Below, piece after piece: positions 16,349-24,258 of a stretch of DNA of 64,000 bases (positions are counted from its first letter, which is position 1; the number at the start of each line of letters is the position of its first letter). The translations under genes and the position numbers were made by a program. A model generated the notes under the pieces. That model searched no databases, was not told the origin of the DNA, and worked only from the letters and a program-made list of their open reading frames with translations. This DNA is from Salinibacterium sp. UTAS2018 (lineage in GTDB: Bacteria; Actinomycetota; Actinomycetes; Actinomycetales; Microbacteriaceae): contig NZ_CP035375.1 of the NCBI RefSeq assembly GCF_004118935.1, positions 372,001 through 436,000 of the forward strand, written 5' to 3'.

Positions 16349-17398
16349 ATGAATACACCACTTCGCCTTTCCGTTCTTGATCTCATTCCCGTGCGCAGCA
16401 ACCAGACTTCGGCAGACGCCATTGCGGCTACGACCGCGCTCGCTCAGCGCGCGGATGATCTGGGCTTCTCGCGTTACTGGGTGGCCGAGCATCACAACAT
16501 GAAGGCCGTCGCGTCGACAAACCCGGCTGTGCTGCTCGGTATTTTGGCCGCGCAGACCAAGAACATTCGCCTCGGTTCAGGCGGAGTGATGCTTCCTAAC
16601 CACGCCCCTCTCGTTGTGGCTGAGCAATTCGCGATCCTCGAGGCCGCGTTCCCCGGCCGTATCGACCTTGGTATCGGGCGCGCTCCCGGCAGCGACCCCG
16701 TCATTACTTCGTACTTGCGGATGACCGGCACGACCAGCGATGTCGATGCCTTCCCACGTAACGTGGCCGACATCCGCAGCCTCATGAACCCCGAGGGCGC
16801 CACGCTGCAGTTGCAGCAGGGGCGAACCTACGAGCTGACGGCGACGCCGAATGCGGCATCCGTCGCTGACCTGTGGCTGTTGGGGTCAAGCGACTACTCA
16901 GCGCGTTTGGCTGCATCCCAGGGCATGCCGTATGTCTTCGCCCACCACTTCTCAGGCGAGGGAACAGCCCGCATCCTGGGGCTCTACCGCGACAACTTCG
17001 TGCCGTCGGAACAGCTGAAGGCGCCTAAGACATTCTTGACGCTGAACGTGGCTGTCGCCGAGACAGCAGCTGCCGCGCGTGCCGCCGCCCTGCCGCAACT
17101 GCAGCAGATGGCGCGCTTGCTCAGCGGTATGCCGCTCGGCCCGCTCTCCACGATCGAAGAGGCCGCTGCGACTGAGCTTGCGGCTCCGCAACAGCAAATG
17201 GTGGATGACATGGCCGAGCGCTGGGTCATCGATGAGCCCGTCGCTGCGGCAGCCCGCATCCGCTCGCTGGCGACACGTTTCGGTGTCGACGAGGTCATGG
17301 TCGTGCCCGGCCTCTCGGCACACACCGCGGACGCCGCGAACACGTCACCCGTGCGCGTGCGCGCGCTCGAGTTACTGGCGGAACAACTTCTCCCTTAG
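16349..17398 (+). CDS. Luciferase-like (LLM) flavin-dependent oxidoreductase
   Basis: The 349-residue protein is an F420/FMN luciferase-like TIM barrel of the MsnO8 subgroup: LSVLDLIPVRSNQTSADA, YWVAEHHNM, SGGVMLPNHAPLVVAEQF and RIDLGIGRAPGSDP. The cofactor is FMN or F420; the substrate is unknown. An in-frame GTG directly before the ATG could also start translation. No partner reductase is adjacent, unlike the second LLM gene at 19981. It converges on the NYN gene with a gap of only 15 bp. Confidence 0.88.
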   Translation: MNTPLRLSVLDLIPVRSNQTSADAIAATTALAQRADDLGFSRYWVAEHHNMKAVASTNPAVLLGILAAQTKNIRLGSGGVMLPNHAPLVVAEQFAILEAAFPGRIDLGIGRAPGSDPVITSYLRMTGTTSDVDAFPRNVADIRSLMNPEGATLQLQQGRTYELTATPNAASVADLWLLGSSDYSARLAASQGMPYVFAHHFSGEGTARILGLYRDNFVPSEQLKAPKTFLTLNVAVAETAAAARAAALPQLQQMARLLSGMPLGPLSTIEEAAATELAAPQQQMVDDMAERWVIDEPVAAAARIRSLATRFGVDEVMVVPGLSAHTADAANTSPVRVRALELLAEQLLP

Positions 17399-17413
17399 CC
17401 GCCTTCTGCGGAG

Positions 17414-18490
17414 TTATTTGGGGTGCGGCACGTTAGACCGAAGTCGGAGCTGCATCACGCCGGCTTTCTGTCTCGTTTCGATGTTCGAAGGATGCTTCTG
17501 AATCAGTTGTTGGTGATCTCGTAGCGCTAAGGAAGATTCCTTGAGCGCAGGGTGCATGCGGCGCAATTGCTCCCGCACCGCGGAGTTGTTGACCCAGTCA
17601 CCATCCGTTTTCTGAATTGCTCGCATTGCACGCACAAGCGCTGTGAGTGGGTTTACCTTGGGGGACACTGCCGCACTCTGCACCGCGGCAGATTTCGGCT
17701 CCGCGGTGACCGTGGTTGGTGCTTTTTTCGGAGCGGCTGTCGCCGAGAGACCTTTTTTCGTCGTTTGAGTCTTCGTTGTCTTCGTTGTCTTCGTTGTCGC
17801 GGCAGGAGCCACAGCTCCGGCCTTTACTGCGGGCGCCGGTGTCTTCTGCTTCGAGGGCTGCACGGCTTTCTTCACTGGCACGGTGGCAACCGGCGTCTTT
17901 GACGGTGGTGGTGTCGTGGTCTTATTCGAGATGCCCGGCAGGGCGTCGTAGTCGGCGAATGTGTCGCACGAAGCGGTGAGAGCGTGACTCGTTCCGCCAG
18001 CGACCCCCACACCGACGACGACGCGCCCTAGTTTCCTGGCGCGTTGCGCGAGTGCCACGTAGTCGGAGTCACCGGCGATGATTACGACGTGGGTGAGATC
18101 TCGCAGGTGGAAGAGATCTTCCATCACGTCGACAGCCAGTCGGATGTCTGCCCCATTTTTCATCTGTCCGGTCAAGGGGAACAGTTGAACGAGTTCTACG
18201 GACTTGTTGACGAAGTGCTTCTGGTGGGCAGCGTTTACAGGCACCGACCAGTCGGCGTAGGCGCGGCTGAGGGCGACGGTTCCGAACGACGACGCGTATT
18301 CAAGGATTGCTTCGACATCCACTCGGGCCGCGTCAAGCTTGGTTCCCACCGCGCTGGTGGTCGTGCGACGCGCATTGTGAGCGCGAGCCTTGTCTCTTTG
18401 GAACTGCCCGTCGCCGTGTTTCTGGTTGTAGCGCGAGATCACGATGTTGTCGAAATCGATGTAGACGGCCACACGGCCTTCGCTGGGCAT
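17414..18490 (-). CDS. NYN-domain ribonuclease-like protein with C-terminal LOTUS/OST-HTH domain
   Basis: The 358-residue protein starts with a LabA/DUF88-type NYN (PIN-like) domain. Acidic metal ligands are in VYIDFDNI (Asp12, Asp14), GADIRLAVDVMEDL and AGDSDYVALAQRARKLG. A low-complexity Lys/Thr/Pro/Ala linker (about 185-275) leads to a C-terminal winged-helix-like region (about 285-350: DGDWVNNSAVREQLRRMHPA), which fits the OST-HTH/LOTUS RNA-binding domain. The combination points to an RNA-cleaving or RNA-binding protein; targets are unknown. It is divergent from the membrane protein at 18679. Confidence 0.82.
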   Translation of the reverse strand: MPSEGRVAVYIDFDNIVISRYNQKHGDGQFQRDKARAHNARRTTTSAVGTKLDAARVDVEAILEYASSFGTVALSRAYADWSVPVNAAHQKHFVNKSVELVQLFPLTGQMKNGADIRLAVDVMEDLFHLRDLTHVVIIAGDSDYVALAQRARKLGRVVVGVGVAGGTSHALTASCDTFADYDALPGISNKTTTPPPSKTPVATVPVKKAVQPSKQKTPAPAVKAGAVAPAATTKTTKTTKTQTTKKGLSATAAPKKAPTTVTAEPKSAAVQSAAVSPKVNPLTALVRAMRAIQKTDGDWVNNSAVREQLRRMHPALKESSLALRDHQQLIQKHPSNIETRQKAGVMQLRLRSNVPHPK

Positions 18491-18678
18491 AGCCAGTGGG
18501 GCTCCTCGGGAAAAAGTTCCTCTCAGTCTTCTAGTGAGACTCCCTCAATACAATCCCCGCGTTCGGGGCAAGAAAGAAAACATGGGGTGCCTGCACTCTG
18601 GCGGCGAGTGTGGGGGAGCACCCAGCGTCAGAATGCTCAGTACGATGGAACCTCACACTGTGAGAGTGGAGATCGCAC

Positions 18679-19251
18679 ATGACATATAGCGCTATTCGAG
18701 TTCGAGAGACTCCGGGTGAGCCGGGCTCAGGTCGCACCGGAGTCATTGCGATCATCGCCGGCATCGCAGTGGCAGGCTGGGTCTCGTTCGGGCGTCATCT
18801 CTTCGGTCTCGGCGGCGATCTCACGGTCATCTACGCGACGACGCTCGGCATTGCTTTCGCTATCCTCTTGGTGCTCGTTGGCCGTGCCATGCGCCGCACC
18901 GATCTACGTGGCTTCGGCACTCGCCCCATCACGCACGCGATGCTCATTTCCTCGGGCATCTGTGCTTTCTTGTTGGGCCTCACCATTCCGGATGCCACGC
19001 CAGAGGGTCTGCAAACGATCGTGAGCGGGCCGAACGAACCTGCACTCGGTATCGCCATCGGTATCGCGAACCCACTGGGAGTCATCGGAATAGCGACCGG
19101 CATCATCGCGCTGGTGCTCGCGGTGAAGGAATCTCGCGGCCGCATCACGCTCGTCGAAAGTTGGGACGATGACGAGGCTACCGATTCGACGCAGGCTATG
19201 GGTTCAGCCCAGAGCGCCGAAACTTCCCCGAGCCCGAGCCCGAGCCTGTAG
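18679..19251 (+). CDS. Four-helix membrane protein of unknown function
   Basis: The 190-residue protein has four predicted helices (about 22-40, 52-72, 88-108 and 132-152), a short basic loop RRTDLRG and an acidic Ser/Thr-rich tail ending PSPSPSL. I do not recognise a family. A TACGAT -10-like hexamer (18641) and a CTCACA-C-TGTGAG palindrome (18652-18664) lie just upstream. It is divergent from the NYN gene and converges on the flavin reductase, touching its stop. Confidence 0.7.
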   Translation: MTYSAIRVRETPGEPGSGRTGVIAIIAGIAVAGWVSFGRHLFGLGGDLTVIYATTLGIAFAILLVLVGRAMRRTDLRGFGTRPITHAMLISSGICAFLLGLTIPDATPEGLQTIVSGPNEPALGIAIGIANPLGVIGIATGIIALVLAVKESRGRITLVESWDDDEATDSTQAMGSAQSAETSPSPSPSL

Positions 19252-19836
19252 CTAGCGGCGCCCCAGCTGCGACTGCGAGCTGAGCTCGTGCCAGCCACGG
19301 TCGTGATACACCAGCGGGGGGCCAGCATCCGTCTCGGTGCCTATATGAGACTCCTTCGCGAGAACCAGAATCAACGAGGCTGATGCTGTGTCGAGTTGAT
19401 CGATGCGCTGTCCGACGATGCGAACCGGCGCGCTCGGAAAGTACGGTTCGCCCGTCGGTAGCCGCGACCACAGTGAACGGTCGGCGAATCGATCGACGCC
19501 ACTGGTCGCGCACAGCTCGGCGATCGGCAATTGTTCGCTGCCGAGAAAATGCACGACGTAAGAGTCGGCATTCCGAATCCCCGTCGCAGTCGACGCCTGG
19601 TGGCCAATAGAGAAAGCAAAGAGCGGCGGATCCGCGCTCACCGAAACGATTGACGTCACCGTCACGGCGACCGGCCCGAGCGCAGAATCGGCAGTCACGA
19701 CCGCAACGCCACCCGGATATCGGCGAAACGCTGCCGCAAATTCGGCCGCGCTCAGATCGCTAGTGAGCAGTGCCTCGTCGTCGGTGATGTGGGCGCGCTC
19801 GGCGGTACGAGGCGCCGTGGGGGTTGTCGTGTGCAT
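19252..19836 (-). CDS. Flavin reductase domain protein (monooxygenase partner)
   Basis: The 194-residue protein matches the short flavin reductase/HpaC-like family: FRRYPGGVAVVTADS, the flavin-binding TVTSIVSVSADPPLFAFSI, and HFLGSEQLPIAELC. These enzymes make FMNH2 or FADH2 for two-component monooxygenases. It is divergent from the NtaA/SnaA-type monooxygenase at 19981, which needs such reduced flavin, so the pair very likely works together. An in-frame start at 19848 is possible. The 144-bp divergent gap has AACGA/TCGTT inverted arms (19893-19909) that could bind a regulator. Confidence 0.85.
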   Translation of the reverse strand: MHTTTPTAPRTAERAHITDDEALLTSDLSAAEFAAAFRRYPGGVAVVTADSALGPVAVTVTSIVSVSADPPLFAFSIGHQASTATGIRNADSYVVHFLGSEQLPIAELCATSGVDRFADRSLWSRLPTGEPYFPSAPVRIVGQRIDQLDTASASLILVLAKESHIGTETDAGPPLVYHDRGWHELSSQSQLGRR

Positions 19837-19980
19837 TCGTCCATCCAATGGTTCGGGGGATGCGAACTAGCGTGCACCCGCTCGTGCCGCGAAACGAGAA
19901 TATTTCGTTATATGTCCCACTGTTGCGTCTTTGTTTCGCCAGCAGATGCGCAATCTCGGCGCCGGGAGCACGATGAGGGC

Positions 19981-21363
19981 ATGCCTAGACAAATCCGTTT
20001 CAATGCCTTCGATATGAACTGCGTCGCTCATCAGTCCTCAGGAATGTGGCGCCACCCTGACGACCAATCGTGGCGGTACAAAGACCTCGATTACTGGACG
20101 GAGCTCGCACAGTTGCTTGAAAAGGGAACCTTCGACGGCATTTTCATTGCGGATGTCCTCGGCACCTATGACGTCTACGCCGGCTCGAACGAGGCCGCGA
20201 TTCGCCACGGTGCTCAAGTTCCCGTAAACGATCCGTTGTTGCTCGTGTCGGCGATGGCGCATGTCACCGAGAACTTGGGTTTCGGCATTACGGCGGGCAC
20301 GGCGTACGAGCATCCGTATCCCTTCGCGCGGCGGATGTCGACGCTCGATCACCTCACGAAAGGCCGCATCGGCTGGAACGTCGTGACCGGGTACCTGCCT
20401 TCAGCGGCGCGCAACATGGGTAACGACGATCAGCTCGAGCACGACGATCGCTATGACCATGCGGACGAATACCTCGAGGTGCTCTACAAGTTATGGGAGG
20501 GCTCTTGGGAAGACGACGCGGTGATCCGCGACCGAGAATCGGGCGTCTTCACCGACCCCAGCAAGGTTCACGATATCGAACACAGCGGCAAACACTTCTC
20601 GGTGCCCGGCATCCATTTGGCTGAGCCTTCGGTGCAGCGCACGCCGGTGATCTATCAAGCTGGGGCGTCGCCACGAGGAATCCAGTTCGCCGCGGGCAAC
20701 GCTGAGGCAATCTTTGTCGCCGCCTCAACTAAAGCGGGTCTGAAGGAGACGGTGAGTCGCATCCGGGATGCTCTCGAAGAAGCCGGCCGTGACCGCTACT
20801 CAGCGCGGATTTACACGCTGCTGACGATCATCACCGATGAGACCTCGGAGAAGGCTCACGCCAAGTACGCCGACTATCTGAGCTACGCAAGCGAAGAAGG
20901 AGCACTCGTCTTTATGTCGGGATGGATGGGAATCGACCTCTCGCAGTACGACCTCGACGAGCCGATCGGCAATGTGAAGAGCAACGCTATTCAGTCGACC
21001 GTGGCGAACTTTCAGAAGGCAAACAGCGACGGTAGCGAGTGGAAGGTTCGTGACATTGCTCGCCTCGGGGCGATTGGCGGTCTCGGCCCGTTCATCATCG
21101 GCTCCGGCGAAGAAATTGCGGATGAGCTGGAGTCCTGGGTGGCAGAAACCGACGTCGACGGGTTCAATCTCGCGTACGCAATCACGCCCGGCACGTTCGA
21201 AGATGTTGTCGAGCACGTGATTCCGGTGCTGCGGGCTCGCGGTTCATACCCCGAGGAGTATGTAGCGGGAACGCTGCGTCAGAAGCTGCATGGCCGGGGC
21301 GATCGTTTGCCCGCAGAACATGCTGGCGCAAGCTATCGACGTCAGCCGGCTGCTGTTCGATGA
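19981..21363 (+). CDS. NtaA/SnaA/DmoA-type FMN-dependent monooxygenase
   Basis: The 460-residue protein has the NtaA/SnaA/DszA family signature: IRFNAFDMNCVAHQSSGMW, GTFDGIFIADVLGTYDVY, GFGITAGTAYEHPY and LDHLTKGRIGWNVVTGYL. These enzymes use FMNH2 and O2 on chelators, sulfones, dimethyl sulfide or similar small molecules. The start at 19981 follows a GAGG site; the longer open frame to 19789 crosses the divergent reductase gene. It is paired with that flavin reductase. Which substrate is oxidised cannot be read here; nearby sulfur genes make organosulfur compounds one possibility. Confidence 0.9.
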   Translation: MPRQIRFNAFDMNCVAHQSSGMWRHPDDQSWRYKDLDYWTELAQLLEKGTFDGIFIADVLGTYDVYAGSNEAAIRHGAQVPVNDPLLLVSAMAHVTENLGFGITAGTAYEHPYPFARRMSTLDHLTKGRIGWNVVTGYLPSAARNMGNDDQLEHDDRYDHADEYLEVLYKLWEGSWEDDAVIRDRESGVFTDPSKVHDIEHSGKHFSVPGIHLAEPSVQRTPVIYQAGASPRGIQFAAGNAEAIFVAASTKAGLKETVSRIRDALEEAGRDRYSARIYTLLTIITDETSEKAHAKYADYLSYASEEGALVFMSGWMGIDLSQYDLDEPIGNVKSNAIQSTVANFQKANSDGSEWKVRDIARLGAIGGLGPFIIGSGEEIADELESWVAETDVDGFNLAYAITPGTFEDVVEHVIPVLRARGSYPEEYVAGTLRQKLHGRGDRLPAEHAGASYRRQPAAVR

Positions 21364-21387
21364 ACCGGTGAGGGCTTCACCCAAGTG

Positions 21388-21891
21388 CTAGAGCTTGACT
21401 GAGTACTTGTACCCAATGTGCGTGGCTTCGAAGCCGAGCTTCTTGTAGAAGCGGTGCGCGTCGGTGCGTGCTTCGTCTGACGTGAGCTGGATGAGGGACG
21501 CACCGAGCGTGGGCGCTGCGGTGTCGATAACCCAGCGCATCATGGCGCCACCGATCCCACTGGAACGTTGGCTTGCGGCGACGCGCACGGCCTCGACTTG
21601 AAGGCGGTGCGATCCTCGCCGCGCCATTCCCGGGATAGCGGTGAGCTGCATCGTTGCGACAACATCGCCCGAAGGTGCAACGACAACCAGCAGCGCGTTG
21701 GCGGGGGTCGTAGCGATGGCGTGGAAGGCCTTCTCGTACGCCGGCCGGTCTTCGGGGCGAGCCGTGTCTCCACGAAGAGCGCTCACGGGGTCATCCGCGA
21801 GCAGCTGCAGGATCGTGTCGATGTCTCCGAGTTCGGAGTAGCGAAGAGTCATTTCGCCGTCGCGGGTCTGCAGGGTGGTAGGAACTGTCAC
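21388..21891 (-). CDS. GNAT-family N-acetyltransferase
   Basis: The protein of about 167 residues has the GNAT acetyl-CoA motif in its SQRSSGIGGAMMRWVI segment (Q/RxxGxG/A) and the late HRFYKKLGFEATHIGYK, with the YxxxGF pattern. A GGAG sits directly against the GTG at 21903, too close to serve it. The GTG at 21891, 11 bases after GGAG, is therefore the better start. The acceptor substrate is unknown. Confidence 0.82.
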   Translation of the reverse strand: MTVPTTLQTRDGEMTLRYSELGDIDTILQLLADDPVSALRGDTARPEDRPAYEKAFHAIATTPANALLVVVAPSGDVVATMQLTAIPGMARRGSHRLQVEAVRVAASQRSSGIGGAMMRWVIDTAAPTLGASLIQLTSDEARTDAHRFYKKLGFEATHIGYKYSVKL

Positions 21892-21965
21892 TTTAGAGAA
21901 CACTCCTACGACGTTAGCAGCGCTGGAGCTGTCTCCCGTCGCGAGAACATGGTTGTGAATGAGCG

Positions 21966-22003
21966 ACGGCCCGGACGACCGCCGTAGCGGGAGACCGGGC
22001 CGT
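21966..22003 (-). terminator. Branched GC-rich hairpin downstream of dsrE-like gene
   Basis: ACGGCCCGG (21966-21974) pairs with CCGGGCCGT (21995-22003), with an inner CCGC/GCGG stem between them. It lies 24 bp after the dsrE-like stop and before the GNAT start, so it probably ends dsrE transcription. There is no T tract. Confidence 0.6.
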
Positions 22004-22026
22004 GGCCGTTCTCGGGGGAGAACTTA

Positions 22027-22383
22027 TTAGAAGTTCATGATCTGGTAGCCGGCAACGACGAGCTTGCGAACGCTAGCTTCACCGCCGTTGTCGGAGAGCA
22101 GGGGGAAGCCACCATCGCGGATGGGCTCGAGAACGTTGTGCGACTTTGCGCAGAATTCGCAGGCACCGATGATGGTGTCGCCGAGGGCACCAATGAGGCC
22201 GTTCATGGGGTTGCTGGGGTCAGCAATCTTCGCGAGAGTCTCGACGCCCGAGCCGTCGAACATGACGACGACATCGTCACCGGCAGCCTTGAACTCGAGA
22301 GCGGTCTTGAGGCCGCGGTACACGCGAGCGTTGTTGTTCTCGAGGGTCTCGAGGATGACTACGGCGATTTTGAGATCTGACAT
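22027..22383 (-). CDS. DsrE-family small sulfur-relay-like protein
   Basis: The 118-residue protein fits the DsrE/DsrF-like fold: beta-alpha start LKIAVVILETLENNNARVY, VVVMFDGSGVETLAKI and GACEFCAKSHNVL with two Cys near the presumed active-site loop. DsrE-like proteins carry sulfur or act in related thiol chemistry. A GGAGT site precedes the ATG at 22383. It is divergent from a TetR-type regulator, with two TAGACG/CGTCTA palindromes between them, and stands alone as a single-gene transcript. Confidence 0.82.
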   Translation of the reverse strand: MSDLKIAVVILETLENNNARVYRGLKTALEFKAAGDDVVVMFDGSGVETLAKIADPSNPMNGLIGALGDTIIGACEFCAKSHNVLEPIRDGGFPLLSDNGGEASVRKLVVAGYQIMNF

Positions 22384-22413
22384 TGAAAACTCCTTGGTTG
22401 GCCATCCAGCGTT

Positions 22414-22433
22414 TCTAGACGGTTCCGTCTAGA
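22414..22433. promoter_or_regulatory. TetR operator 1
   Basis: TCTAGACGGTTCCGTCTAGA is a perfect 9+2+9 palindrome 31 bp upstream of the dsrE-like start. It is the obvious binding site for the divergent TetR protein. Confidence 0.75.
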
Positions 22434-22439
22434 AAAATA

Positions 22440-22455
22440 TAGACGGGTTCGTCTA
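22440..22455. promoter_or_regulatory. TetR operator 2
   Basis: TAGACGGGTTCGTCTA repeats the TAGACG/CGTCTA arms of operator 1. It ends 10 bp before the tetR ATG and overlaps a TAGAAT -10-like hexamer (22454-22459), which suggests autorepression of a leaderless tetR transcript. Confidence 0.7.
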
Positions 22456-22465
22456 GAATTGCAAC

Positions 22466-23026
22466 ATGGCTCCAGAAACCCCTCAAATTCGCGTCACGTC
22501 GCGCATGAAGCTTCTCGCCACGGCGGCGCACTTGTTCTACACGCACGGGATCAACGCCACGGGCATCGATACCGTGATTGCGCAGGCCGGGGTGGCAAAG
22601 GGCAGCATGTATCACCACTTTCCGAGCAAAGAAGCGCTGATTGCCGCCTATCTCGATGAGGAGGCTGATGCGTGGCTCGATCGAGTGACGGAGCTCGATG
22701 ACGTGAGTGCTCCGAGGGCAGATCGTATAGAGCGGCTTTTTCTCGCTATTGCTGACCAAGTCGACAACGGCACGTTCTATGGTTGCCCGTTCACCAATGC
22801 GGCGATCGAATGTCCGACTATGGCAGACGTCCAGACCTCCATTACCCGCTATCGCCGGGTGTTGCGTGCTCACCTCGCGGAGATTGTCGGGGCCGACTCG
22901 ATGGATGCCTTGGTCTCGCGATTGATCGTCCTTTATGACGGAGCGCTGACCACCGCAAAGCTCACTCGAGACTCTGCTCAAGTGCGAGACATTGCGCAGT
23001 TCGCTCGTGAGGTCGGTGCGGCCTAA
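22466..23026 (+). CDS. TetR-family repressor divergent from dsrE-like gene
   Basis: The 186-residue protein has a TetR helix-turn-helix (residues about 12-60): LLATAAHLFYTHGINATGID, followed by VAKGSMYHHFPSKEALI. The ligand domain contains GTFYGCPFTNAAIECP, with two Cys that could sense thiols or electrophiles, as in some TetR members. No ribosome binding site precedes the ATG and a -10-like TAGAAT lies 6 bp upstream, so the mRNA may be leaderless. The inducer is unknown. Confidence 0.87.
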   Translation: MAPETPQIRVTSRMKLLATAAHLFYTHGINATGIDTVIAQAGVAKGSMYHHFPSKEALIAAYLDEEADAWLDRVTELDDVSAPRADRIERLFLAIADQVDNGTFYGCPFTNAAIECPTMADVQTSITRYRRVLRAHLAEIVGADSMDALVSRLIVLYDGALTTAKLTRDSAQVRDIAQFAREVGAA

Positions 23027-23055
23027 CGTCGCGGGCGCGTCGACTTGCGAACAAT

Positions 23056-23071
23056 TCGAACATATGTTCGA
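23056..23071. promoter_or_regulatory. LexA (SOS) box
   Basis: TCGAACATATGTTCGA is an exact match to the actinobacterial LexA consensus TCGAAC-N4-GTTCGA. It ends 8 bp before the ATG of the radical SAM gene and contains a TATGTT -10-like hexamer, so LexA would block the promoter directly. Confidence 0.85.
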
Positions 23072-23079
23072 CTACCTCC

Positions 23080-24189
23080 ATGCGATGGAGTGGGCAGCAA
23101 GTCAGCAGCGAAGCGCCGGATGCTCTGCCCGGGCTCGCCAAGCTCAACAATCTCGTACGAACGGTGCGAACGCCCGAGTTTGACGGCGTCACCTTCTATG
23201 AGGTGCTCGCTAAGAGCGCGCTGAATAAGGTGCCTACCGCCAGCGATATGCCATTCGGCTGGACGATCAACCCCATGCGCGGCTGCCTCCACCAGTGCAC
23301 CTATTGTTTCGCTCGTCCCACGCACGAGTTTCTCGATCTCGATGCGGGTAAAGACTTCGACACTCAGATCATCGTCAAGGTGAACGTGGCCGAGGTTTTG
23401 GCCAAGGAGCTCAGTAAGCCGAGCTGGGGCAGACATCCCGTAGCGCTCGGCACGAATACCGACCCGTATCAGCGTGCCGAGGGTCGCTACCGGCTGATGC
23501 CCGGCATCATCGCCGCTCTGGCCGGGTCCGGCACGCCGCTCTCCATCCTGACGAAAGGAACGCTGCTGCGGCGAGACCTGCCGCTCTTGGTGGAGGCAAA
23601 CGAGCATGTGCCGGTTGACCTCGGCATGTCGATTGCTATCTACGACGATGACCTTCAGCAGTCGGTCGAGCCCGGCACTCCGACCGCCAAGGCTCGCTTG
23701 GCCACGGTGACCGCCGCTCGCAACACTGGCCTCGACTGTGCGGTGTTCCTCATGCCGATTCTTCCGTTCCTGACTGACACGCGCGATCATCTCGAGCGCG
23801 CGGTCGCTCAGGTCAAAGAAGCGGGCGGAACGTCGATCACGTATTCGGCCCTGCACCTCAAGCCCGGAACCAAGGAGTGGTACTTCCAGTGGCTGGAAGG
23901 CACGCACCCAGAGCTTCTCGACAAGTACCGGTCGATGTATTCGGCTGGAAACTACGCCCCAAAGGATTACCGCAAGTGGCTAGCGGCCAAGTTGCAGCCA
24001 ATTATTCGCCGACACGGGTTGCAACGTACCGCGCTTGATCCAGCCACGGGAATTGTCGGTTCTCGTGCCCTGCCGCGGGTGCACGCTGGAGTACGCTCCG
24101 CGTCGGGGTCGGCTGTGCGTTCGTTGATCGCCGAAGAGATGCCGCCGGAGTTAGCGGCGCGAGCAATGCCCCAGCCGATGCTTTTCTAA
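23080..24189 (+). CDS. Rv2578c-family radical SAM protein (spore-photoproduct-lyase-like)
   Basis: The 369-residue protein has the radical SAM cluster motif CLHQCTYC (Cys69, Cys73, Cys76; CX3CX2C). It shows long similarity to M. tuberculosis Rv2578c, including the opening MRW, SALNKVP, FARPTHE, ALGTNTDPYQRAEGRYRLMPGII and LTKGTLLRRDLPLL. The family is related to SplB-type enzymes, and a DNA-lesion or nucleic-acid substrate is plausible. A perfect LexA box lies directly upstream, which supports a DNA-damage role. There is no ribosome binding site before the ATG, so a leaderless mRNA is likely. The reaction is not established. Confidence 0.9.
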   Translation: MRWSGQQVSSEAPDALPGLAKLNNLVRTVRTPEFDGVTFYEVLAKSALNKVPTASDMPFGWTINPMRGCLHQCTYCFARPTHEFLDLDAGKDFDTQIIVKVNVAEVLAKELSKPSWGRHPVALGTNTDPYQRAEGRYRLMPGIIAALAGSGTPLSILTKGTLLRRDLPLLVEANEHVPVDLGMSIAIYDDDLQQSVEPGTPTAKARLATVTAARNTGLDCAVFLMPILPFLTDTRDHLERAVAQVKEAGGTSITYSALHLKPGTKEWYFQWLEGTHPELLDKYRSMYSAGNYAPKDYRKWLAAKLQPIIRRHGLQRTALDPATGIVGSRALPRVHAGVRSASGSAVRSLIAEEMPPELAARAMPQPMLF

Positions 24190-24258
24190 CCACGCCGTCG
24201 AATATTTCTGAGCTGGCGGGCTCTGTGCGGCAGTAGTTCTGCTGATTAGGCTGGGGCG

